The notes beneath the pieces are model-generated. The model saw only the letters and a list, made by a program, of their open reading frames with translations, was not told the origin of the DNA and did not search any database. Made by a program: the position numbers and the translations under genes. Of a stretch of DNA of 64,000 nucleotides, positions 30,932 to 41,642 are shown in pieces; position 1 is the first letter of the stretch, and the number at the start of each line of letters is the position of its first letter. The stretch comes from Helicoverpa zea (taxonomy: Eukaryota > Arthropoda > Insecta > Lepidoptera > Noctuidae), in NCBI RefSeq assembly GCF_022581195.2, contig NC_061482.1, positions 558,001-622,000 of the forward strand, read 5' to 3'.

Positions 30932-31565
30932 TTAATCCAAATCATGAGGCTGATTATTTAAGTGGTTTGATATTTCATCATCTCGGGCATAGGACGTCCA
31001 CTGTTGAACATAGGCCTCCCCCTTAGATCTCCACAGATACCTGTTGGGGGTGACCTGCATCCAGCGTCTTCCGGCGACCTTTATAAGGTCGTCTGTCCAC
31101 CTTGTTAGTGGACGTCCTATGCTGCGCTTGCTAGTCCGTGGTCTCCACTCCAGCACTTTACGACCCCAACGGCAATCCGCTCTGCGAGCAATATGGCCAG
31201 CCCATTGCCACTTCAACTTGCTAATCCGGTGGGCTATATCGGTGACTTTAGTTCGTCTACGGATCTCCTCATTTCGGATTCGATCACGTAGAGAAACACC
31301 GAGCATAGCCCTCTCCATAGCTCGTTGAGCGACTTTGAGCTTTGAGATGAGACCGATAGTGAGAGACCACGTTTCGGTGCCGTAAGTCATCACTAGCACA
31401 CATTGGTTGAAGACTTTCGTCTTGAGGCACATACCTCATGTCGGACGAAAAGACATTGCGTAGTTTCCCGAACTCTGTCCATCCGAGTTGGATTCGGCGG
31501 TTGACCTCTTTCTCGAAGTTGGACCTGCCTAATTGGGCTCTTGTCCTAGCATAGCGTTTGATACT
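30932..31565 (-). pseudogene. RTE-type LINE reverse-transcriptase C-terminal fragment
   Basis: The minus-strand frame has VMTYGTETWSLT, LKVAQRAMERAMLGVSLRDR, ISKLKWQWAGHIARR and GRPLTRWTDDL, the C-terminal region of RTE-type LINE ORF2. It continues upstream as YARTRAQLGRSNFEKEV in a shifted frame after about 31435, so at least one indel breaks it. Downstream bases with GGACGTCC and CATCATCTC belong to the 3' UTR. Confidence 0.7.
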
Positions 31566-31639
31566 TAGTTTATTTTAAATTAAATGGCAATAACCATAAA
31601 AAAAATTGAAATTAGATATGTTTGTATTACTTTGCCCAA

Positions 31640-31797
31640 AAGGTCACGGGCAATATGTATAGTGCCCGGTCAATTTGATTATTTAAATAATTATTATCAA
31701 ATAGCACTCTCATATTGGGCATTTTTCATAATGACTGGGCATTATGTATACTGCCCAATTTATCACTTGGTCCATAACAAATACACTGGAACAATTA
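31640..31797 (-). repeat. Right arm of the 27.3 / 31.8 kb inverted repeat
   Basis: The minus strand reads GTTATGGACCAAGTGATAA, then GGGCAGTATACATAATGCCC, matching the left arm at 27316. The arms could be the ends of a large DNA element holding LINE 1 copy 1 and the two LINE fragments, or two inverted copies of one repeat. Confidence 0.45.
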
Positions 31798-32014
31798 GTC
31801 ATGTTCCTCCATTAAAAAACGTGACATCTTCAGCAGCCCTTAGAGAACGTTTTATTGCAAACAAGAGCCGGCATTGTTATTCGTGCCATGTCACCTATAT
31901 ATCATCCACGGGGATACATAGTAAATAATATGGTATGCTTATAAATATTTAACATTTTAGCTGTAAAAACGTATCGGTACCAGCACCTGTGTTACAGGCT
32001 GTTACAGCTTATTG

Positions 32015-32293
32015 AAATACGATGCGGGCCGAAGAGTGCTGGGCCCGGCGGGGGGCGGGGGGCGGCAAGGTGGAGCTGGCTGGATGTTCTCCCTTCGCGA
32101 GCTTCCTTCTCATTCTGTCGGCGACCACGGCCCGAGCCAGTCGCTTGCTCCCTCGCCTACCCGCCGCGGAAAACTTCTTGTTGGATGGTTACTTTCCCAA
32201 CCGCCGCCGGGTCATTCAAAATGAATGGCCCAGGGAAGTAATTTTGTGGCAGGGTCCGTATGAGTCGTGCAGTGATTTATTAAATACGCAACC
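32015..32293 (+). promoter_or_regulatory. GC-rich 5' UTR/promoter region of the ferlin-like gene, with overlapping uORF
   Basis: A sharply GC-rich patch (about 32020-32200) in an AT-rich setting lies just upstream of the ATG. An open frame from ATG 32022 runs 103 codons and overlaps the ferlin start in another frame. Its alanine/arginine/leucine-rich product looks like translated GC-rich DNA. If transcribed unspliced it would act as an inhibitory uORF. Confidence 0.35.
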
Positions 32294-32372
32294 ATGGCGC
32301 TCGTCGTTAAGCTTAACCGGTTTAAAGTGCTAAAGTGTAAGAACGAGAAGTTCGCACGCCTCGACTTTCGAG
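32294..32372 (+). CDS. Ferlin (otoferlin-like) first coding exon, partial gene
   Basis: ATG in a good context (ACC before, G after), 26 codons plus one base, then donor GTAAGT. The peptide MALVVKLNRFKVLKCKNEK, then FARLDFRG, aligns end to end with the start of the first C2 domain of otoferlin-type ferlins, ending at the same FRG. Ferlins are large multi-C2, tail-anchored proteins for calcium-regulated membrane fusion. I found no second exon in the window, so the rest presumably lies to the right beyond 64000. With only 27 residues the call is moderate. Confidence 0.55.
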
Positions 32373-34399
32373 GTAAGTTATGTCTTCACGATGAGTTCTG
32401 TTATTTTTTTTTACTTTGACTGTTTTTTATTTTGTGATGTTTTAATTGTTTCTTGTATTTTGTCTTTGTACTTTTTTTAGTCAATAAATATTATTTTGTA
32501 ATCTTGGTTTATTATTTTTGCCTTCGCTCTATTTCATTAACCTATTTTTGATATAAGCATCGTTTATAATTCATCGTTTTTAATTATGGTAATGCAATCA
32601 GTAACAAAAGCTAAATACTTTAGAAGTAGGTACAGCAACATGAAACGGCTGAAGGTCGCCGCTGTTTTGTTGAAAGGCCACAGGAATTGCGCCAATTCTT
32701 TGTTTTCATAATCGGGTCGCGTTTCAATAGACGTAATTAGTGAAGCCGCTGATTCCGCTACCATTTAGTTACTAAGATAATATTAATTTTGGTATTTAGC
32801 AGATAAGAAAAAAAAATATGAGAAAATATCTAAAAACTCTAGTCTTTTTTCTCAGATCTGAGAAGTACGTAGTCATTATATGAATATACGGACTGGTTAT
32901 GTACTAGAACTTTAACACAAAAGTATTCAGATCTACCTTCGACTACCCCTTTTATATTTACGGAGATCTCTCGGCAGTTCTTTGCGTAGGCTCAAGGATT
33001 GTAAAGGTATAGTCAAACAAATAACGATTACCTACAGGAGTTTACAACAATAATTAAATAATCAACACGTAAATGTGTTTAATGCAAATGAATTTACCTC
33101 TGGGGATTTCTGAGTAATTACTCATTGTCTAGAATGGTGATTTGAACCTGTACAACGGCCATATATTGATGTAGTATTTGCAGACAGATAAATAATTAAA
33201 TAAAGGTATATTATGTACCATATTAAATGATAAAAGATATAAAACAAAAGAGTAACGGCCGTTCGTCTATTATTTCTCTTTATTTGCTTACTTATATTAT
33301 AGAACTTTGTCTTTAGCTCCAAAAAAGTTATAACAAACTATCTCTAGTAGTCAAAACAATAGATAGATTATAGGGAACGGTCCTAAGCTGCGACCATATA
33401 AGACATTCCCGTCACGCCGCTTTGTTTTCGGCAAAAACTAATGATCGAACTTACGCTACTGAATAAATATACACCTGGATAAGCCTCGCCCTTATGAAAA
33501 TGTTTCGGGTGCCAACATATGACAAAACTAAATACATAGGTCTGTACTTTTTATGTCAAAACATTCGTCATATTTCTGTCTACTTTTTGCTGACTTTCCC
33601 CGCGTTTTTGTAAGAATATATTAGGCGGGTGAAGGAAATAACGACGTGGTCTAACTGTCTCTCAAATTGGGGCGCTAATAAAGCTCTAAAATACACACTG
33701 AAAATACGCAATTTTCGAAAATATTGAGCAAAAGTAACAAAAGCAGTTCTCTTGAAGTCCCATGGGCTTAAATAGTTGAAAAATAGATAGAAAGAGATGA
33801 TGGTGTAACTATTTAATATAGATGCTGTCATTAGCCAGCAATTATATTTATCCAATTTGTATAGACAGGGAGCTGAAGGAAGAAATCAGGGTTCGAAACC
33901 AGTTTTTGCTAGTTAGTAATAGTTTATACGATGAAGAATACTAAGTAGTATTCTCAGCCTACCCCTGAGGGAAAAATAAGCATCATATTACTGATCTTAA
34001 TAATAGATATAAGTATAACGCCCAAATATAGGTACAGGCGAATGTAAATTACTCACAATTTCTTTTCTTCTTCCATCTCGCACAACGCGTAAAGGACTTG
34101 TATCTTTTTCGAAACATATTTCATAGAAAAATAGACAACAAAAGATGAAGGATATTCTAATAAGAAGGTTCTACTATTAACTATTCAGGCATTAAATATG
34201 CAAATTGAAGAAAATAAATATTTTAAAATAATATTGAAATGTAAATGAGATCCTACAGTTACAATGTTTATATTCGACTGTACGGTAACAAAGACTCAGT
34301 GTTTTAACTTGTTGACTGAAAAACGTTTTCTTCACCTTTGTTTTACAACAAAATAGTCACCTGTAGATATCTTGTCACTAACGCAAAGCTGAATCAATC
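32373..34399. other. Presumed first intron of the ferlin-like gene, nothing recognised
   Basis: AT-rich; the frames at 32564-32764, 33122-33322 and 33580-33855 lack any domain. Confidence 0.4.
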
Positions 34400-34695
34400 G
34401 ATCATAAGGTTAAGCAACGCTTGGAGCGGTCGGTCCGTGGATGGGTGACCATCTTGTCATAACGAGTTCTTCCATGATTCTGAAGGCACGATAAACTAGT
34501 AGGTCCCGGCTGTCATTTGAACACCTTTAGCAGTCGTAACGGGTTGTCAGAAGTCAGAAAGTTTGACAATTAGTCTTACGAAGAGGTTGCCCGAGTAACT
34601 GGGTTGAGGAAGTCAGATAGGCATTCGCTACATGTACAGTCAGCTGTATGTGGTCAGAATGGAATCCGACCCCAACATTTTTGAGAACATTTTTT
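34400..34695 (+). mobile_element. SINE with 5S rRNA-like head
   Basis: GGTTAAGCAACGC, then GCGGTCGGTCCGTGGATGGG and TGACC (about 34411-34450), match the 3' half of 5S rRNA, including its internal promoter box C. The common SINE body follows directly (GGTCCCGGCTGTCATTTGAA and on). This makes it a SINE3-type element, not a 5S gene. Confidence 0.7.
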
Positions 34696-34856
34696 AATCT
34701 ACCCTACCACTATGAAATCTCTCTATGGCTTTAAGATTGGCTGTAAGAGAACCCAATTCTGGGTTAAGCTCGCCATTGTACATAAACTGTCTTTATTCTT
34801 TTTATATTTATTGTTAAGTGTGCAATAAAGAATAAATAGAATAGAAATAGAAAAGG
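34696..34856 (+). repeat. Probable LINE 3' end
   Basis: TGGCTGTAAGAGAACCCAA, then TAAACTGTCTTTATTC and AATAAAGAATAAATAGAATAG, resembles a non-LTR 3' UTR with an AATA-rich tail. Confidence 0.35.
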
Positions 34857-35104
34857 CTAGGCAGTAACACGAAGGAGAAACCAGATTAATATGTCCTATT
34901 TTGCAACATCACGATTCAAAGCATATAGCTGTATTCCACCTTATTTTACATTGTACTTAATACTTAAAAACTAATTAACATTATACTTAACTACTAATTA
35001 CAGACACAAAAAGCTTTTAAAAGTTTTTTCACGACGAGTTCAAATTGAAAACTTTTGAACGACGAGTAGTTTTAGTAAAAATAGAGCAAGAAATATTGAA
35101 ATTG

Positions 35105-35200
35105 CATTCGTGATTTGGAAATCCGTAATGTACGGAATCCTTCTCCGTGTGAGAGGAGGCCTGTGCCCAGCAGTGGGACGAAAAAAAGGCTGTAACAGTA
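35105..35200 (+). repeat. RTE-type LINE 3' end fragment
   Basis: Same phrase as 4480-4575 (CTTCTCCGTGTGAGAGGAGG, then GCCCAGCAGTGGGACG). Confidence 0.45.
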
Positions 35201-36049
35201 ACAGATAAACAGTAACAGAGAAATATCAACAGACTATATTTTATTCGCTAATAGGACGCAGTTTTCCCGCGGCTGAAACCACTGAGTTGTTATTTTGATC
35301 AAATTATTTCTTTTAAAAATACTTGTTCGTATAAATAATTTACTATTGTTCCTAATATTACAAAAAAGTATGGTAATAAGCAGAAGAGTTTTTGTTTATT
35401 CGCTTGAACGCGCTAATCCAGGAAAATACTAAACCCAGTTGCAAATATATAGAAGGGATAGAAAGGTTGGGTAATGTTTGTTGGGAAATATAAAAAATGT
35501 TACAGAGCATTTCAGTCAATTCTACACTGTTTCAATTTAGTTTCTTTAAAATTTAAAGTTATAATCTCTATTTCAGGACATAATCTTTTTAATAAATGAA
35601 AAATTAAAATTGCTGATAAAAACAAAAGTTCTAATTTATCTTTTTAAATTATAATAAGTTCAACAGTAGCGTCAAGGCTACTCACGCCCATTCCCAATAC
35701 CCGAACTATGTATTGCTTTGGTTACTAGAGATACATGTAATTTCAAAATACCTAGTAAGCAAACAAAACATAGAATATTGAGAACATCTGTTAATAGAAA
35801 GCTAGATTATCCCTGAGCAATATACCACTAAGCCAGGCAACGCCCGCCGTAGGCTAAAAGCTGTCTTACAAGATATTGTATACAATTTTGTAAACACAAA
35901 TGCAAGTTACACTTGGTCTGCAGGTTATCTATGCAAAATACATAGCAGGTTGCCCGTTGCTGCTAGAACGAGTTTCTATCGAAAAACTAATTCTATTTTC
36001 CATTCTTATAACATTTTCTGAAAGTTCAACAATTTCTCTGTAATGTACC

Positions 36050-36330
36050 TGTCTGTTACAGCCTTTTTATCGTCCCACTGCTGGGCACAGGCCTCCTCTC
36101 ACACGGAGAAGGATTGAGCATTAATCACCACGCTTGCTCAATGCGGGTTGGTGATTTTAGACTATATAGTCCAGGTTTCCTCAAGATGTTTTCCTTCACT
36201 TTTTTTATCAGCCATTGGTGTCTAAGATATACTTAGAAAGTACATACAAACTTAGAAAAGTTTCATTGGTACTTGCCTGACCTGGAATCGAACCCACACC
36301 CTCATACTCGAGAGGCTGGTTCTGTACCTA
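36050..36330 (-). repeat. RTE 3' end plus SINE head, antisense
   Basis: 36050-36215 is the RTE-type 3' end in reverse. 36215-36330 is the SINE tRNA-like head in reverse: on the minus strand GGTTCGATTCCAGGTCAGGC, with box B GGTTCGATTCC, then AAGTACCAATG. Confidence 0.5.
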
Positions 36331-36371
36331 ATATCCTATATTACATCTAAGTATTTTCTACATTGGGTAAA

Positions 36372-36769
36372 TACAAGGTGTTGATTTGCATTTGTGCCAT
36401 AGTTCAGGAGGAGGACATACAATACGTAAATAATCGATTGGAATTACAGTAGATGGGAAATAACTAATATGCACTGCTTTTTTTGTCATTGTAATGTTGT
36501 GGTATTTCCGAAGTAATCCAATTTTATGAATGAAATTTATGAGTGATCGTTGCGTATGCTTTGTGTTTGCGTTTCTGTGAGGGTGCAGCACGGTTTTAAC
36601 GCCAGTAACATACGCGCAGAGTTTAAATAAGGCTAGATGACATTTACGGAAATCCGAAAAAAAATTAAAGAAAAAAAATTACGTACCAATTTTTTTATTG
36701 ATTTGGGTCGAGAATCATTAGCATAATTACCTCCTTGAATATGGCACGGATGCAAATCAACAGCTTGTA
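36372..36769. mobile_element. MITE (TACAAGGTGTTGATTTGC family), copy 1
   Basis: Left end TACAAGGTGTTGATTTGCAT and right end, reverse-complemented, TACAAGCTGTTGATTTGCAT form inverted repeats 398 bp apart. The interior matches 60475-60840 over its whole length. No coding frame. The superfamily is not clear to me. Confidence 0.65.
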
Positions 36770-37328
36770 TTTTAATTTATGAAGAAAATAGTACAATGAA
36801 GCATATTTATTCATTAAGTGTAGCAGCCACAGCTAGCGACTTTGTCAGAACAAAGAAATCTTCATCACAATAAAATAACAGTAACACACTGCCAACTTTT
36901 AGTCGGCCGATAGTTCGTTTAGACTTAATCTGTGTAATAGTGTTCCTAGGTATTGACGTTTCTTAAGAACCTGTAGTAGGTCTATATAAAATAAAAATTA
37001 TAATAGGTACCTATGTTTTCCCCATTTCTGCATCAATAAATTCATCATTATCTATTTCTGTACATAAATAATATCCATTGTTATCCTCGATAATTTAAAT
37101 TACTACAACTGGAATGAGGCTCCGGATCCGAGCTTAGTTTTGAAACTATACGTACGAACACTATTTAAATATCAAAAACCCTCAGCTAATAAAAATACTT
37201 GTGGGATGGTCGCTCATGTGCAATTAAATTCTTCTTGTGCTGAGCAAGACCGACCACATACAAAAATGCTTATTATTTAGATGTGAAGCATTCTGACGGT
37301 GAGGTTTTAAAAAACGATGGCTTTTTAT

Positions 37329-37522
37329 TCTAATATAAATAAAGAGGAAACAGTTCTTTGATTGTTTTGCTTGTCATTAAAGGCTAAAGGCTGAAACTAA
37401 GGTACCGATTTGAAAAATTCTTTCACTATTGAAGAGCTTTCCCAGTAACATAGGCTATATTTTATTCCGTAACGGGCAGTAGTTCCCACGGGATACGGAT
37501 GAAACCATGGAAAAACAACTTG
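37329..37522 (+). mobile_element. Helitron-like element, family B, decayed 3' end
   Basis: Starts TCTAATATAAATAAAGAGG. The interior has family-B landmarks (CCAGTAACATAGGCTAT, CAGTAGTTCCCACGGGA). The 3' hairpin is lost. Confidence 0.45.
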
Positions 37523-37576
37523 TATTAGATAAATGTACAGTTGGAGTTAATCAATGTGATTATATTATAAGGATTA

Positions 37577-37799
37577 CTAGCTTCCGCCCGCGGCTTCGCC
37601 CGCGTCGATTTCGGTTACATCGCGTTTCCAAGAGATCTCTTCAGAAGTCCGGGACAAAAACTATCCTATGTTCTTTCTCAAGGTCAACTCTATCTCTGTA
37701 CCAAATTTTATTAAAATAAGTTCAGTGGTTTAGACGCGAAATGGTAACAGACAGACAGAGTTACTTTCGCATTTATAATAATAGTAGAGGTAGTAGGGA
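37577..37799 (-). mobile_element. Helitron-like element, family A
   Basis: On the minus strand it starts TCCCTAC after a host A and ends with hairpin CGCGG-GCGAAG-CCGCG, eight bases, then CTAG before host T. It closely matches 43238-43467, 58167-58380 and 61313-61528. Confidence 0.7.
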
Positions 37800-38473
37800 T
37801 AAGGTAGCTAGCTCGTTAAAAAGCAAGTAAGAATTATTAACGAACCCATTAAACCAACCGCATGCATTTTTTGCTTTCCTATCCCCCACAAATAGCTTAA
37901 TCCTTTAAAACCATCCATCGTCTGTATCTACTATTGGGCAGAAATTCTGTATGCTTTCACGAAATCCCTGCATTTACGTATTACGGTACCATTTAGTACT
38001 CTGGCTTTGCATTAGTGCATTTCGAGTAATCCCATCAATATGGTCCAAAGATTATTGAGCCTTTTACAAAAATAAGTACTGGGAAATGGCATTTCTATTG
38101 GGATTCTGAATATTTATTTGTTTTTCTTACCTTTCTGAACATGTAAAAGTTAAGCTTACTTTTAGGTAAAGTAAAATATTGAAATTGAAATAGGTAGTAA
38201 GACACTTTCAGTTTCAGACTAACCATTTTCTTAGTTTTTCTTCGTGAAAAATATTTCTCAGTTTTTTTTTGATTAGTTGGTAGCCACATTGGATCACAAT
38301 CGACTTCAATTTATTGGTAGGACATAAAGGATTGTTTGACATTGAGGATGAAAATATTACCACATTTTTACCGATTTCGAAAATAGGCGGTTTTCAGTTT
38401 AACCCGTACCTATGTGTATGTTTTTGCGTGATTATCAAGTTTGGTTGAACCTGATTTTTAAACTTAGCAAAGG
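37800..38473. other. Spacer, nothing recognised
   Basis: AT-rich, no supported feature. Confidence 0.4.
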
Positions 38474-38710
38474 TTTTATTTATTTATTTATTTATTTAGG
38501 CACACCAACAACTTATTTACAAATACTTTCACATATATAAGTTTATAATTGTAATAAGTCCTGCGTAAATATGTTAATTACAGGTGCGCACAACATTCAA
38601 ATTAAAAATAACTTAAATTAAACTAAACCAAACTATGCATAACAAAAATAATAATAAAAAAAAAGAAGAAGAATCGATAGAGGCAAATGACAAGGTACTA
38701 TTCAAATTGG

Positions 38711-41593
38711 TCAATTTTGTGCAAAATTTAATTTATAAGAGGCATTTACATTGCGCTTAAATTTATTATAGGGATCATGGAAAATGTCAATATTGTCCGA
38801 GCTCCCGCACAAAGAGTTATATTCACTGCAAATTCGTGCCATAGGCGAGCGTTTACCAACATTGGTTCTGTAAAATGGAATGTGGAATGGTTTGGTGATT
38901 GGGTATCGCGGTATTCTGGTGGGAACAGCAAGTTTAATGTGATGAACTAATTCGCTACAATCTGTCTTTCCATTAATGAGTTTGTGTAAGAATTGAATGT
39001 CATGAATTTTGCGACGATTATGGAGAGTATTCATTTTAAAGAAATTTAGTCTTTGATAGTATGGGACCCTATGTGAAATTCCGGACGAGATATACGCCAG
39101 ATGTCTGGTAAACGCTCGTTGGATACTCTCAATCCTCTGAGATTGCACAGCATATATGGGACTCCACACTTCAGAAGCAAATTCCAGATGACTTTGTACA
39201 AGACTATAATATAATATTTTTTTTGTCCGTATAAGACGAAACTCTTTGGTATTTCTTTTTATGAATCCTAACATCCGAGCTCCTTTTTTTGCTGCCGCGT
39301 TAATATGTGAGGAAAAGGTTAATTTACTGTCTATAATAACACCCAGATCTCTAATTTCATTGACTTCTTGCAATATTGTTCCGTCAATATTGTAATTCGA
39401 GTGTATAGGAGCTCTTCTTTTTGTGTACTTGATGTGGTAACATTTAGATGCGTTGAGAGTCATTGAATTTTTTTGACACCAGTCTCGAATTCGGTCAAGG
39501 TCTTTTTGAATAAGATCAACATCGGATGTAGAATTTACTTCTCGATATATCTTTAGATCATCTGCGTATAGGGACAATTTTGAGTGTTTAATTTGATTTG
39601 TGATATCATTGATAAAAACAGTGAATAAAGTGGGTCCGAGATGAGAGCCCTGCGGCACGCCAGACCTGGCAAAGTATATTTCTGAGTCATACCCCTTTAC
39701 TGATACTGTTTGTGGTCTTTGGAATAGGTAGGATTGAAACCAATTTAAAAGACTTCCGTGTATGCCAAGGGATTCAAGTTTGCTCAGCAAAAGGGGATGA
39801 CTGACTTTGTCAAAAGCACTAGAAAAGTCTGTGTATATAGCATCAATTTGTTTCCCGTTGTCAACAGCCACAGACAGATCCGACACAAAAGACACAAGGT
39901 TGGTTTGAACGGAGCGGCCGGTTATAAAGCCATGTTGTGCAGTTGTGATGATACTATTCATGTATTTTGTAATGATAGGACATAGTAGGGACTCACACAA
40001 TTTTGAAAAACAAGACAGAATGGAAATAGGACGGTAATTCTTTACATTATTCTGATCTCCTTTTTTAAAGACAGGTACGATTCGAGCTTTTTTCCATTCA
40101 TCCGGAAAGACGCCATCCTCAAAAGAACGATTGAGGATTAGGCAGAGCGGTAAAGCAAGATATTGTCCACAACGTTTGACAAATAAAGGAGGTATCATAT
40201 CCGGACCCGCGCCCTTCAGAGTATCCAATCTTTTGATTTTATTTAGAACTTCTCTTTCTGTGAATCTAATACGGCCAAAAGAACTACTTGATGATGAATT
40301 TATGACACAATGTAATGTTGGATTAGAACAGGAACAGCTGTAAACGGATGAGAAATGACTTGCAAAGAGATTTGCTATACCAAGACCATTATCCTCAGTT
40401 AGCTCGTCAGAATGCATAATTCCAGGTAGTGATAGATCTCCCTTGCGCTTACTGTTTACATAATTCCATAAAAGTTTGGGGTTTTTAACAATGTTATCTT
40501 CTACTCGGGTGATATACTTATTATAACATGCCTTCAATTGTTTCTGGCAACGGTTTCGCAGAATTTCGTACTCAAGCTTATCACGAGGGTTTTTGGATTT
40601 CATGTACTTAAGTCTCTTAGAATTCTTTTCTGAGAGAAGCTTTCTAAGTGCAGTGTCAAACCAGGGTGGAAACTCAGACAACCTTGCCCTTCGTTTAGGT
40701 ACATACTGTGCAATAATATCTCTTAACAGTTGGTAAAAGGTAGATAGCATATCATTCACAGTTACAGATTCTAAGAACGCAATGTTCCAGTTAATACTTT
40801 TTAGTTTTGTTATTATTTTTTTATAGTCGGCTTTAAAAAAGTTAAAGTCGCATCTAGGATTTGATTCCAAGTAACTTTGCGAAACATGTGAAGTGAGATT
40901 AAGAAGAAGGGGAGGATGTTTTAGATCCACTTTAGTGACTAGACTAGAAGGCATCACTACAGTACTGTCCGGTATATTTGTCAGAATTATATCTAAAAAA
41001 TTACCGTCTACATTACTTATGGCATTTACTTGTTTTAAATCGTTTTCTGTGATGAAATCTATAAAAGAATAACCTATTGTAGAATTATAATTTGACGGGA
41101 TTAGATAATTAAAGGACTCTTTGGTCCACTTGATAAAACTTAAGTTTAAATCGCCCATGATAATTATGTCACTAACATGGTTCATAACATTAGACGTATT
41201 ATCGAGGAATTTGCTAAGTGATTCCAATCGGACAGGTGGAGGTAAGTAGACGACGCATAAAGCAATTCGTTTGACTAGATTACCACATTTAATTTGTAGT
41301 GTGACCCATATGTCTTCACAATCGCTTTCCCAAGATTCGACTCGAGCAGATGGAATATTACGCGATACTGCCACCAACACTCCTCCACCGTCCTTTTTTG
41401 ATCCCCTCGACAAACAGCGATCCCTTCTATAGACTATGTATCTAGAATCAAAAATTTCTCGATTACATATATTATCGTTTAGCCAAGTTTCGGTAAAGGC
41501 AATGATAGGGTAGTTAAACAGAGATATATTGTTGTAAATATCATTAGTCTTAGTCCGAATACCACGGATATTCTGATAGTATATGTCAAGCAT
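38711..41593 (-). CDS. LINE family 2 ORF2: endonuclease-reverse transcriptase, 960 aa
   Basis: ATG at 41593. An APE-type endonuclease fills about residues 1-230: YYQNIRGIRTK (Asn), AFTETWLND (Glu), IIMGDLNLS (Asp-x-Asn). The usual final SDH block reads VDLKHPPLL, with His kept but the preceding Asp displaced. The RT fills about residues 450-760: NYRPISILSCFSKL, QHGFITGRSVQTN, IYTDFSSAFDKVSH, SGVPQGSHLGP and LYADDLKIY with both catalytic Asp. It is uninterrupted, which suggests a recent insertion. The protein nicks target DNA and copies the RNA in place. Confidence 0.85.
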   Translation of the reverse strand: MLDIYYQNIRGIRTKTNDIYNNISLFNYPIIAFTETWLNDNICNREIFDSRYIVYRRDRCLSRGSKKDGGGVLVAVSRNIPSARVESWESDCEDIWVTLQIKCGNLVKRIALCVVYLPPPVRLESLSKFLDNTSNVMNHVSDIIIMGDLNLSFIKWTKESFNYLIPSNYNSTIGYSFIDFITENDLKQVNAISNVDGNFLDIILTNIPDSTVVMPSSLVTKVDLKHPPLLLNLTSHVSQSYLESNPRCDFNFFKADYKKIITKLKSINWNIAFLESVTVNDMLSTFYQLLRDIIAQYVPKRRARLSEFPPWFDTALRKLLSEKNSKRLKYMKSKNPRDKLEYEILRNRCQKQLKACYNKYITRVEDNIVKNPKLLWNYVNSKRKGDLSLPGIMHSDELTEDNGLGIANLFASHFSSVYSCSCSNPTLHCVINSSSSSSFGRIRFTEREVLNKIKRLDTLKGAGPDMIPPLFVKRCGQYLALPLCLILNRSFEDGVFPDEWKKARIVPVFKKGDQNNVKNYRPISILSCFSKLCESLLCPIITKYMNSIITTAQHGFITGRSVQTNLVSFVSDLSVAVDNGKQIDAIYTDFSSAFDKVSHPLLLSKLESLGIHGSLLNWFQSYLFQRPQTVSVKGYDSEIYFARSGVPQGSHLGPTLFTVFINDITNQIKHSKLSLYADDLKIYREVNSTSDVDLIQKDLDRIRDWCQKNSMTLNASKCYHIKYTKRRAPIHSNYNIDGTILQEVNEIRDLGVIIDSKLTFSSHINAAAKKGARMLGFIKRNTKEFRLIRTKKILYYSLVQSHLEFASEVWSPIYAVQSQRIESIQRAFTRHLAYISSGISHRVPYYQRLNFFKMNTLHNRRKIHDIQFLHKLINGKTDCSELVHHIKLAVPTRIPRYPITKPFHIPFYRTNVGKRSPMARICSEYNSLCGSSDNIDIFHDPYNKFKRNVNASYKLNFAQN

Positions 41594-41642
41594 TATTAAC
41601 AGTTGTTATTTCCACCGCACTCATTAATACAATCTTATTTAA

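Noticed and set aside
34405..34455. 5S rRNA gene candidate
   Set aside because: Only the 3' half matches, with several changes, and it is fused to a SINE body.
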